A stretch of DNA of 64,000 nucleotides, taken from NCBI GenBank assembly GCA_902527045.1, contig CABZNL010000004.1, positions 30,739 to 94,738 of the forward strand. Reading direction: 5' to 3'. Source of the stretch: an uncultured Alphaproteobacteria bacterium. Lineage in GTDB: Bacteria > Pseudomonadota > Alphaproteobacteria > HIMB59. Both the position numbers and the translations under genes were made by a program. The notes under the pieces were generated by a model. The model did no database searches, had not been told where the DNA came from, and worked only from the letters and a program-made list of their open reading frames with translations. Below are positions 34,951 to 43,441 of this stretch, piece by piece. Numbering within the stretch: the first letter of the stretch is position 1; each line of letters opens with the position of its first letter.

Positions 34951-35613
34951 TTGACTATATACAATAATGATAAAACTTTTTTTTATAAATTAAAAAATAG
35001 TTGTAAAAAGCAGTGGTCCCAATACACGGAACACAGTTTTTTGGAGGAATTAGTTAATAACAAACTTCCAACAAGAAAATTTAAGAATTACTTAATCCAA
35101 GACTATATTTTTTTACAACAATTTCTTAAAATCCTATCATTGTGTGCTTTTAAATCTAAAAACTACCAAGAGATGCAAAGATATATAAATTTTATATTTG
35201 GTATCAAAAATGAAATCAATCTTCACATTAGGTATTGTAAAAAATGGAAAATATCACAAAAATTATTGAATAGTATAACAGTAGAAAAATCTAATTCAGA
35301 TTATACTAATTATGTATTAAAAATTGGAAAAAAAGGAGATAATTTTGATATACTAACTTGTCTTTCTCCATGCATCATAGGTTATGGAGAAATTGGATAC
35401 AAGTTGTCTAAAATAAAAAATTGGAAAAAAAGTAAGTTTAGATCTTGGGTGGAAATGTATGCTTCAAAAGAGTATCAAGAGGTAGCCAAAGATAATATTA
35501 ATTATCTTGATAAACTTAAAAGTGATAATCCTTCAAAAAAATTTAGTGATTTAAAAAAATTATTTAAAAAATCAACTATCTTGGAGAGAGATTTTTGGGA
35601 AACATTTGTATAA
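34951..35613 (+). CDS. TenA/thiaminase-2 (PqqC-fold) family protein
   Basis: FLEELVNNKLPTRKFKNYLIQDYIFLQQFLKIL; CLSPCIIGYGEIG; YASKEYQE. Confidence 0.85.
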   Translation: MTIYNNDKTFFYKLKNSCKKQWSQYTEHSFLEELVNNKLPTRKFKNYLIQDYIFLQQFLKILSLCAFKSKNYQEMQRYINFIFGIKNEINLHIRYCKKWKISQKLLNSITVEKSNSDYTNYVLKIGKKGDNFDILTCLSPCIIGYGEIGYKLSKIKNWKKSKFRSWVEMYASKEYQEVAKDNINYLDKLKSDNPSKKFSDLKKLFKKSTILERDFWETFV

Positions 35614-35615
35614 GA

Positions 35616-35774
35616 ATGGAACCGTCTCCCCTCATAGCTAACTTATCAAGTTTAATTGTAATTACGCTTGCATTATTCTCTTTTTATCTAATGGCAACCA
35701 ATAAAGGTAACTATGTCGATATAGTATTTGCTTTTATTTTAGGAATAATACTTTTTTTGAAGATTATTTATTGA
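35616..35774 (+). CDS. 52-aa two-TM micro-ORF
   Basis: Manual translation MEPSPLIANLSSLIVITLALFSFYLMATNKGNYVDIVFAFILGIILFLKIIY*; begins 2 nt after the TenA stop. Confidence 0.5.
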   Translation: MEPSPLIANLSSLIVITLALFSFYLMATNKGNYVDIVFAFILGIILFLKIIY

Positions 35775-35848
35775 CAGCATCCATCACCGCAGGTGCAACA
35801 ACACGGGCAAGAGCATCCACAATCTGGTTTAGGTTTATTATTTTCCAT
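35768..35848 (-). CDS. 26-aa cysteine-rich (9 Cys) metallothionein-like micropeptide
   Basis: Manual translation MENNKPKPDCGCSCPCCCTCGDGCCQ*; absent from ORF track. Confidence 0.55.
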   Translation of the reverse strand: MENNKPKPDCGCSCPCCCTCGDGCCQ

Positions 35849-35936
35849 TAAAATTATTTTTATTATTTTTTTTAAATTTACAGTAAAAGGAATGTATTTG
35901 AAATCAAGTTATTTTTTAGCTAGTTTTTACAATTAG

Positions 35937-36548
35937 ATGAATACTCTTCTTAAAGGCATTGGTAACTCAAAAGATATTGAGATATTTTATGATAAATGGT
36001 CAGATTCTTATGATCAGACTTTGTATAATTGGAATTACAAGGCTCCAAAACAATCAGTAAATATCCTAAAAAAATTTATTAAAAAGAAACCAAGATATCT
36101 TCTAGATCTAGCATGTGGTACTGGACTTTTTGTTGAAGAGTATTTGAAAACTTACCCTAGGTGCATATGTGATGGCTCAGATATTTCAAAAAAGATTTTA
36201 AACTTATCACAGGAAAATGGAAAATACAGAAGACTTTATAAAAAGAGTTTTGAAAAAAAAATTAATATACCTAATCAATACAACATAGTTAGTTTAATTG
36301 GCGCAATGACATATTGTAAAAATCATCAAATACTTTTTAATTTAGTTTCTAATTATCTTTATAGAAATGGTTTCTTTATCTTTACTCAAAGGGTAGATTT
36401 ATGGAAAGATCTCAATTTTGGCAATATATTGAAATCAAGATCTGATTTTAATTTAGTATATAAATCTAGACCTTTAAACTATCTCCCAAAAAATAAGGTT
36501 TTTGGTTCAAATATTAAAATTAGAATAGTGTTATTAGTGAAGAAATGA
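35937..36548 (+). CDS. class I SAM-dependent methyltransferase
   Basis: YLLDLACGTGLFVEEYL motif I; CDGSDISKKILNLSQ. Confidence 0.82.
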   Translation: MNTLLKGIGNSKDIEIFYDKWSDSYDQTLYNWNYKAPKQSVNILKKFIKKKPRYLLDLACGTGLFVEEYLKTYPRCICDGSDISKKILNLSQENGKYRRLYKKSFEKKINIPNQYNIVSLIGAMTYCKNHQILFNLVSNYLYRNGFFIFTQRVDLWKDLNFGNILKSRSDFNLVYKSRPLNYLPKNKVFGSNIKIRIVLLVKK

Positions 36549-36733
36549 TTTGGGAAATTGTATTTTGGTTGTTTTTAATTCCCTTAGCTATTTGGGGACT
36601 TCATAAGTTATTTAGATATAGCGCTATTGGAATACCACTCATAAGAAAGAATAAAAAATTATATTGGGTATTTATGATTGGATTAGTCTTTTTAATCAAC
36701 TTTCTAGTAGATAAATTTTATCTTGTAAATTAA
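36545..36733 (+). CDS. small two-TM hypothetical protein
   Basis: ORF, hydrophobic segments, overlaps methyltransferase stop by 4 nt. Confidence 0.55.
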   Translation: MIWEIVFWLFLIPLAIWGLHKLFRYSAIGIPLIRKNKKLYWVFMIGLVFLINFLVDKFYLVN

Positions 36734-36735
36734 TT

Positions 36736-36921
36736 ATGTCTACTATCATTGAATTAACTAAAAACCCTAACCTTATGTGGTTTGTTTCATTTGGTTGTTT
36801 AGCTATTACATTTGCTACATGGCGTATAAGCCAAAATAACCATAAATGGAAAATTGTTTATGAAAGTTTTAAATACCTTACTGCAGGATGTCTTTTGTTA
36901 ATGTTTTTCAATATGTATTAA
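36736..36921 (+). CDS. small two-TM hypothetical protein
   Basis: ORF, hydrophobic segments, directly upstream of tRNA-Thr. Confidence 0.55.
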   Translation: MSTIIELTKNPNLMWFVSFGCLAITFATWRISQNNHKWKIVYESFKYLTAGCLLLMFFNMY

Positions 36922-36945
36922 TAAGTTATAGTACTTTTTTAATAT

Positions 36946-37020
36946 GCCGCCGTAGCTCAGTGGTAGAGCACACCCTTGGTAAGGGTGGGGTCGGAAGTTC
37001 AATTCTTCTCGGCGGCACCA
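36946..37020 (+). tRNA. tRNA-Thr(GGT), CCA encoded; integration target
   Basis: Cloverleaf; acceptor gccgccg/cggcggc, anticodon stem-loop caccc-ttGGTaa-gggtg; 3' fragments repeated at 38725 and 43442. Confidence 0.97.
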
Positions 37021-37023
37021 TAT

Positions 37024-38448
37024 TTAAAATCCAGCTTGTACTCTAGAAGGTACTGACTCTTTTATTTTTTGAGAGATTAATGTTTCACATGAATAATCTA
37101 GATTACCTATACCCAAATCTTCACAATTTCTGGCAAAATGTATTTCGTCTGCAAAATATTCTTGGTGAGAATAATCTAAAAAAGATCCGTAGATACCAAA
37201 GTGAAATGCTACCTTGTTTTTATCTTTTTCAATACCGGGTAACTGCTCCCATAATGTTTGATTGTTTTTTGATATAACAAGTTCACCGTTCATCCAAATT
37301 TTATGAAAGGCTTGATCTATATTTTTATTATCAAAATTAATATTAAAGACAAAGTCATACCAGCTATTTCTTTTTATCTCATCAGTTTTTAAAATTGTGT
37401 ATTCTTGGAATTGTGCATTACAAAATTGATGTTTATTTTCACCGCCTGCCCCTGGAGAGCAATTATTATTACCCTCTGGATATAATTTAATACCTTTAGC
37501 TGAGTCATGTGTCCATATTAAACCTCTACTTTTAACTATATCAAGCATAAACATTGGTGGTAAATAGTCGTAGTCACTATGAAATTGTAAAAGTGCTTTT
37601 TTCATAGTCGGCATTTCAAATTTATCTGGTAAGTAAAAAGAAAAGCTAACCCAAACATTTCCTACAAATCCAGTATCATGTCTTGGCTCAACTCTTTTTT
37701 GTTTTTCACCATTTGGGCGTTTACAATCCTCATCTCTTTGAAAACATTCGTCACCTGGGGCTTGAATAAAAAAAGATGTTTCTCCAAAACGGGTTGGTGA
37801 ACTTACAACAGAAAATAATTTAATATTTTTTTTATTTTCATATGCTTGCATCTCCTTTCTACCTGTAACCCACCAGTCATTCCAGCCTTGTAAAGTTGTG
37901 TCATTAGGATTTTCTATTCCAAGATTTTTTTTATATAAGTCATTTGAAAATGCTAAGTTATCAGAAGATAATTGTTTAAGAGTAGCTTTAATATATTCGT
38001 TAGAGTCTTGGTCGCCCCAAGGAGCCATTCCTTCATAAATTACTTCATTATCTTGATTTTTCTTTTCCAAAATAATTTTTACTTTTTCTGGACAATCGCA
38101 ATTTATATCTAAATTTCCGATGATAATAATATCGTCATTTTTTTGTATTATTTTAACGCTTTTTCTGTACTTATTTCCAATACGGACTCCGTCATTGAAA
38201 GTTATATTTTTTACCTCTCCATTTACAAAATTGACTTCATCAATTGCATCTCGCTCACTATCAGTAATTGTTTTTTTTTCATCTACGATTAATGTTTCCC
38301 ATTCTAAAAGATATGTCCCATCTATTTGAGACAAATTTGACTTTTCATAAGAATTTGGAGTGTCATCTTCAATCTGCTTACCGTCTTTGAAAGTTAATCC
38401 CCAACTCAGGGTGGGTACGAAAAACAATAAAAAGATAAACTTATTCAT
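37024..38448 (-). CDS. secreted polysaccharide lyase-like (heparin lyase I-type jelly roll) protein
   Basis: Signal peptide MNKFIFLLFFVPTLSW + GLTFKDGKQIED; VSFSFYLPDKFEMPTMKKALLQFHSDY ... NSWYDFVFNINFD ... HKIWMNGELV. Confidence 0.65.
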   Translation of the reverse strand: MNKFIFLLFFVPTLSWGLTFKDGKQIEDDTPNSYEKSNLSQIDGTYLLEWETLIVDEKKTITDSERDAIDEVNFVNGEVKNITFNDGVRIGNKYRKSVKIIQKNDDIIIIGNLDINCDCPEKVKIILEKKNQDNEVIYEGMAPWGDQDSNEYIKATLKQLSSDNLAFSNDLYKKNLGIENPNDTTLQGWNDWWVTGRKEMQAYENKKNIKLFSVVSSPTRFGETSFFIQAPGDECFQRDEDCKRPNGEKQKRVEPRHDTGFVGNVWVSFSFYLPDKFEMPTMKKALLQFHSDYDYLPPMFMLDIVKSRGLIWTHDSAKGIKLYPEGNNNCSPGAGGENKHQFCNAQFQEYTILKTDEIKRNSWYDFVFNINFDNKNIDQAFHKIWMNGELVISKNNQTLWEQLPGIEKDKNKVAFHFGIYGSFLDYSHQEYFADEIHFARNCEDLGIGNLDYSCETLISQKIKESVPSRVQAGF

Positions 38449-38549
38449 GTTAATTTTTGTTATAAAGTAACAATATTATTTTTTTTTTCAAATATTTTAC
38501 CAACAACTTTAAATTTAATAAATAATTAAGCTAATTTTATAAATTTCTC
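38441..38549. repeat. unit-end repeat, copy 1
   Basis: About 92% identical (hand alignment over the 101 non-coding bp) to copy at 43168-43276; homology continues at lower identity into the leader coding region. Confidence 0.9.
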
Positions 38550-38590
38550 TAGGGATTAATAACAATAATGTTAAAAGGGTTTTCATATGA
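38550..38590 (-). pseudogene. truncated signal-peptide leader fragment (MKTLLTLLLLIP...)
   Basis: Shares ATTGTTATTAATCCCTAG and an ATGAAxACxCT start with the leader of the 38831-40240 ORF; the similarity stops at CCCTAG and runs into the unit-end repeat. Confidence 0.7.
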
Positions 38591-38724
38591 AATTAAGTCT
38601 AATAAAAAATAATTTTAGCCAACCAAAATGTAAACAAAATGTACGAAAATTTCTGAAACTTAACTCACACTTTGGTTTGGCATTACCCAAAAGAACAAGT
38701 TTTTGTTACTTATGGTAGCAAAGT

Positions 38725-38775
38725 ACACCCTTGGTAAGGGTGGGGTCGGAAGTTCAATTCTTCTCGGCGGCACCA
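38725..38775 (+). repeat. displaced tRNA-Thr 3' fragment (att-like), 51/51 identical to 36970-37020
   Basis: acacccttggtaagggtggggtcggaagttcaattcttctcggcggcacca. Confidence 0.95.
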
Positions 38776-38830
38776 ATATTAATATTTAGATAATATTTTT
38801 GAATTAAAAAAATAAATTTAAAAATTTCTG

Positions 38831-40240
38831 CTAAAACTCTAAATCATCAAAAGTAACTTCCTGAAAAACAATAGTTTCATAGTCAATTGTTGGGAAGTTA
38901 TCTTGGTAAATAATATATGATATACCTCCAATAGATAGATTTGAGTCTATTTGAGAAACATCTTTCATTGAATATGCATTAGTGGTGGCGTATTTTTCTG
39001 TATTCCACCACCATCCAGCTTCAATATTTTGAAATCTCTCAGCTTTTTGTTTTCCAAAAGTTGCCTCATAGATACTGATCCATCCAGAGTCTGATTGAGT
39101 TCTCATCATTCCATTTGTATCAATTCTTCTTTTTGCTTGTTCGTTATCAATATCATTAATCCAACAACTTTGATAAAGATTTTTTCTTCTCTCGTCAGTT
39201 TTTTGATTTCCATATTTTCTTTCAAATTCTTTTTCATATTTCTTTTGATGGTCAAAAAATAAATTTGTATCCATAGATGCTTCATAAACTGAGTCAATAA
39301 TTTGCCCAATAGTATGATTATCAGTAAGTTTAACTTGAAAAAGATCATAGCCTTGTAATTTTAAATTCCATAGCATACTCATTACAGGCTGAAGTCCATG
39401 ATAATTATAATGAAGAGCACACTCTCCTCTTTGACTATCTAATTTAAATAAACCAGTTTCAGTAGAATTTGCCTTCATGGCTTTTAAAAAATACTTAATT
39501 GAGTCTTGAAACATTTTATTATCATTTAAAATAATACTAGCTGCCATTTTAAAGTTAAAATAATAAAAACCATGATTTGAATTAACACTTAACTCTCCAA
39601 CTCTTGATTCATTTTGGGCATAGTCATATTTACTAATTAATTTATAAATTTGAGACTTGAAATTTTTTTGGAGTTCTTTTGGTAAATCCTCTTCAATCAA
39701 AGTGAAGGTAAATAAAACTGATGTTAAGTATACTCCAATTTCATATGCAATTTGGTCATCATTTGAGGGTTTTGGGAGATTTAATAACCATTCATTTTTA
39801 ACTAAATCATTATAGAAAGATTTAAGTTTTTCCTCTCTGTCTTTTTTCCACTCATCTGCACGATATATTGATTTAGAATTAGATACAGATTTACTAGTTC
39901 TTAATACAGTCTCACACCAATAATGAATAGGGAATGCCCCGATAAGCTCAATATAATTAAAATAATTATTTTTGTTTATTTGATTTAATGAGAGCTTAGT
40001 TACATCTTGAACATCATACTTACTATATCGACACCCCCACTGAGTCTTACCAGACTCTTCTATAAATTTATTTGAGTAATTATCAAAAATAGTTTTTGCA
40101 TTATTATTTATCTTTTCAGTTAATTGATCTTTATCAATAAAAAGTAGATTGGGGTTTTTTATAACCCAATCTTTATAATTAATATTATTGGAAAAACACA
40201 AACTAGGGATTAATAACAATAGTGCTAAGAGAGTCTTCAT
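38831..40240 (-). CDS. secreted alginate-lyase-like (alpha/alpha toroid) protein
   Basis: Signal peptide MKTLLALLLLIPSLCFS; SVNSNHGFYYFNFKMAASIILND and ALHYNYHGLQPVMSMLWNLKLQGYD resemble alginate lyase PF05426-type helices. Confidence 0.55.
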   Translation of the reverse strand: MKTLLALLLLIPSLCFSNNINYKDWVIKNPNLLFIDKDQLTEKINNNAKTIFDNYSNKFIEESGKTQWGCRYSKYDVQDVTKLSLNQINKNNYFNYIELIGAFPIHYWCETVLRTSKSVSNSKSIYRADEWKKDREEKLKSFYNDLVKNEWLLNLPKPSNDDQIAYEIGVYLTSVLFTFTLIEEDLPKELQKNFKSQIYKLISKYDYAQNESRVGELSVNSNHGFYYFNFKMAASIILNDNKMFQDSIKYFLKAMKANSTETGLFKLDSQRGECALHYNYHGLQPVMSMLWNLKLQGYDLFQVKLTDNHTIGQIIDSVYEASMDTNLFFDHQKKYEKEFERKYGNQKTDERRKNLYQSCWINDIDNEQAKRRIDTNGMMRTQSDSGWISIYEATFGKQKAERFQNIEAGWWWNTEKYATTNAYSMKDVSQIDSNLSIGGISYIIYQDNFPTIDYETIVFQEVTFDDLEF

Positions 40241-40270
40241 ATGTCTTGCATTTCTTAGTTTAAATTGAAC

Positions 40271-41512
40271 CTAGTTAATATCAAAGTCTAACTCTTTAAG
40301 AAGCTGTTCTTTTTCCTTCTCTTCTACTAGGCAATGAGGGTTGAAGCCAATAGTTTCATCAATGCCGTATTGTTTTCTTCTGTTAAAATATATTTCATCA
40401 TTTTCAAGTTTAATACCAGTAAGACTCTCCATCAATACATCAATACCGATAGCATCTTGATGGGTATGTATTCTAGCTTTTGAAGGGTCATCTACCCAAT
40501 TCTTGGTCATATTTGGATTAGGATTTTTCCAAGGTCTACTTCTAAATTTATCGTAATCTAAAATAGCTAAATTTGTGACTTTTGAAGCATTAATTAATTT
40601 AGAATTAATACTTTCAGGTATATCAACACCCCAGAGTTTTGCTATATGGATATAACCCAATGTAGAGTTGAAGCCAAGTGAGTGGTACCACTGAGATCTT
40701 ACTCCTCTAAAAGAATTATTGTTAATATATCCATCTTCATAAAAATGTTTTTCAAATTCAGCAAATCTAATACTTATTTCCTCCAAAGCTAATTTAGTAT
40801 CTTCTTTCCAAGCAGCATATGCTAGAATTCCAATACCACCGTTGGCCATTTGATAAATTCCCCTACTTCTTCTTAATTTTTTTTCTGAGTATTTATCTCC
40901 AATAAATTTTTTGAACATCTTGGAGATATAAACATCGATGATCTTATACTCTTCTTCATTATAAAAATCTTTTAACCAAATTGATGCTATCATGTAATTT
41001 ATAAATACATCAGCTGCAAAATGATGTGCATGTGCCCAACATGGAGACTCAGGTCTTTCCCAACATTTATATTTTATTTTTTTTAGATCCTTATAACCAA
41101 TAGTATCAAAGAGTGTTTCTTTTTTTGCCAATTCAATAGCAATTTCTTTAGCAATTTGAATTTTTTTTGAATTACCTTCACCTACAGCGTTATGAGTTGC
41201 TATTGAAAAAGATCTCATGGGTTCGGTGATACCATCATGAACAACTGTTAAAGAAGTACTATTTTCCTCAAAATCTTTTACCCAATCATATCCAATTAAC
41301 TTTCTAATGCTCTCAACTGTAGACTGATCAGCAAATGTTTCATTGCCCATATAAGAGCAATCCTTGATTTCATCGGTATAAAACCCTTTTGCAAAAATTA
41401 TATCAGAAGATAGATTTATATTTGATTTGTCTTCCACTGCTTTTCCATCTTTAAATGTTAAGCCCCAACTCAGGGTGGGTATGAAAAAAAAAATAAAAAC
41501 AAACTTAATCAT
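40271..41512 (-). CDS. secreted polysaccharide-active (alginate-lyase-like, alpha toroid) protein
   Basis: Leader MIKFVFIFFFIPTLSWGLTFKDGKAVED; helix-rich; SRGIYQMANGGIGILAYAAW, RSQWYHSLGFNSTLGYI. Confidence 0.5.
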   Translation of the reverse strand: MIKFVFIFFFIPTLSWGLTFKDGKAVEDKSNINLSSDIIFAKGFYTDEIKDCSYMGNETFADQSTVESIRKLIGYDWVKDFEENSTSLTVVHDGITEPMRSFSIATHNAVGEGNSKKIQIAKEIAIELAKKETLFDTIGYKDLKKIKYKCWERPESPCWAHAHHFAADVFINYMIASIWLKDFYNEEEYKIIDVYISKMFKKFIGDKYSEKKLRRSRGIYQMANGGIGILAYAAWKEDTKLALEEISIRFAEFEKHFYEDGYINNNSFRGVRSQWYHSLGFNSTLGYIHIAKLWGVDIPESINSKLINASKVTNLAILDYDKFRSRPWKNPNPNMTKNWVDDPSKARIHTHQDAIGIDVLMESLTGIKLENDEIYFNRRKQYGIDETIGFNPHCLVEEKEKEQLLKELDFDIN

Positions 41513-41531
41513 CTTCTCTAATTAATATTAG

Positions 41532-43175
41532 TTATTCCAAAAGATCTTCCAGTGCATCGAGTTGGTCTGTATTTACAACCTCACTCTCAGTTAATTTACC
41601 AGTATAGTTTTCTATACCAAGATAAGCTACTTTAGACTCTCCATAAGGCATTGTTATGAAAAGCCTATAATATTGTCCGTTTTTTTCGAAAAAATTTGAC
41701 ATTCTTTCACAGCCGTAAAGACCAAAATTTTCTTTTACGAATTTATTTGTTGCGTGTTCAAAATATTCATTTTTTTGGTTTAAAAATATGGACTTTAATT
41801 GCGGAACGTTGCAAGCATTCCATGGATTATAATAACCCTGTTTGAAGCCGTATAGGTCAATAGTTCCATCTTTGTTAATATCTGCTTTTTCAATTCTGAA
41901 TGAATCATTAATTGAAGTTGGTATGATTTGATGTTTTTCAAAATTTTTATCTCCAATATTTTTAAAGATATATAAAAAAGCCTCATCTTTACAGTCACCC
42001 CCACTTCGACTAAATGGTTTTGTTATGTCATTTCTTTTACAGACAACCTCTTTTTCTAAACCAATGCTATCTACAAAACCATCTTTATTATAATCAACCG
42101 ATGAAGAAATCCATGCCCTATCAGCTTGTTTGAATTCTTTTTTATTAGAACCCTCTACCCAATAACCTGGTTTTTTTTGGACATCTCCAGTCCATATTAA
42201 AAACTTAGCTCGATCATTTGGTTTAGATTTGAGTTCATAACTATCTAATTTATTAAATATTAGCTTATTATTTTTGTAATTTATTTTTGACCAGCAAAAT
42301 GTTGTATCACCTAAATTTGGACATCCACCAAAAATAATCGCTCCATCTTTTGACGGGAGTATATGATTAAATCCAATATCAATAAATTGATTGGCATTTT
42401 TAGACTTTGTACATTTTTTTGTCTTTAAGTCACAAACCTCAATCTGTGGACCTGGATCGTAAAAATAATCAATTATTTCAAAAAATCCGTCGTTATTAAA
42501 ATCGGCATACATAAGATCGTGAGAAAAATGTGAAGAGCCAAATTTTGAAAGACTATTATCATTTAAATCAAATATGTAGTTGAAATCTTTCCAGCTACTA
42601 TCTTTACTTCTTCCATCTTCTCTATTTGACAAATATACTATTTCCTTATCTCCATCATTATCTGTATCAATTGTATCAAGCCTTCTTGCTGTAAGAGGAA
42701 GGTCATAATGGCTAGAAGATATTTGGTTTAAATTATTACTAAAAATGTCATTAATATTCGTAATATCTATGACTACCAAATGTGAAAAAGGTTGTTTATT
42801 TGAGTTATCGCCCCACGCTACAACATTATTCCAAGTATGAGTTACAATTTTTTCACCATCTTTATTGTTTATGTACCTTAAGAGTAAAGATCTGTTCCAA
42901 GTGTTAGTATCAAAGTCATGTGACTTTACTTCATATTCGTTGCTGAGTTCCTGAATAATCAAACAGTCATTTGTTTTATTAATTCTTAGAAATTCTGTTT
43001 TAAGTTTTTTACAATCAAAGGGCTTAAATGATTGTTTTTTACTATTGATTGTTTGTATTTCTGAAGATGTTTGGGAAGAGTTGGATTGAGACCCATCTAC
43101 TTGTTTGCCGTCACTAAAGGTTAGTCCCCAACTCAGGGCAGGTATGAAAAAGAATAAAAAAACAAATTTATTCAT
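41532..43175 (-). CDS. secreted FG-GAP/VCBS-like Ca-binding repeat protein
   Basis: Leader MNKFVFLFFFIPALSWGLTFSDGKQVDG; DTDNDGDKE, DFNNDGFFE, DYNKDGFVD, DINKDGTID motifs; start placed at ATG 43175. Confidence 0.75.
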   Translation of the reverse strand: MNKFVFLFFFIPALSWGLTFSDGKQVDGSQSNSSQTSSEIQTINSKKQSFKPFDCKKLKTEFLRINKTNDCLIIQELSNEYEVKSHDFDTNTWNRSLLLRYINNKDGEKIVTHTWNNVVAWGDNSNKQPFSHLVVIDITNINDIFSNNLNQISSSHYDLPLTARRLDTIDTDNDGDKEIVYLSNREDGRSKDSSWKDFNYIFDLNDNSLSKFGSSHFSHDLMYADFNNDGFFEIIDYFYDPGPQIEVCDLKTKKCTKSKNANQFIDIGFNHILPSKDGAIIFGGCPNLGDTTFCWSKINYKNNKLIFNKLDSYELKSKPNDRAKFLIWTGDVQKKPGYWVEGSNKKEFKQADRAWISSSVDYNKDGFVDSIGLEKEVVCKRNDITKPFSRSGGDCKDEAFLYIFKNIGDKNFEKHQIIPTSINDSFRIEKADINKDGTIDLYGFKQGYYNPWNACNVPQLKSIFLNQKNEYFEHATNKFVKENFGLYGCERMSNFFEKNGQYYRLFITMPYGESKVAYLGIENYTGKLTESEVVNTDQLDALEDLLE

Positions 43176-43276
43176 ATTATTTTTGTTATAAAGTAACAAA
43201 ATTATTTTTTTTTTTCAAATAATTTTCTAACAACTTTAAATTTAATAAATAATTAAGCTAATTTGATAAATTTCTC
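43168..43276. repeat. unit-end repeat, copy 2
   Basis: Homologous to 38441-38549 with constant offset 4727. Confidence 0.9.
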
Positions 43277-43441
43277 GTGTATGAAAGTCTTAATTATGAT
43301 TATCAATTTAATAAAAATGAATACCAACTTCTCGAAAAATATTCGATTTATTCTTGTAATTTATTGATATGATTTGTAATTCGTTGATACAAAATGCCAA
43401 AAAGTGTTTAATATTTCGCATTGTTTACAGGATTGCCATTT

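Noticed and set aside
38725-38775. Second functional tRNA-Thr gene
   Set aside because: Lacks the acceptor 5' strand and D-arm; only the 3' 51 nt is present. Same reasoning for 43442-43486.
41795-42004. Minus-strand 69-aa ORF inside the FG-GAP gene
   Set aside because: Out-of-frame shadow of 41532-43175; same applies to 39106-39348 and 44122-44319.
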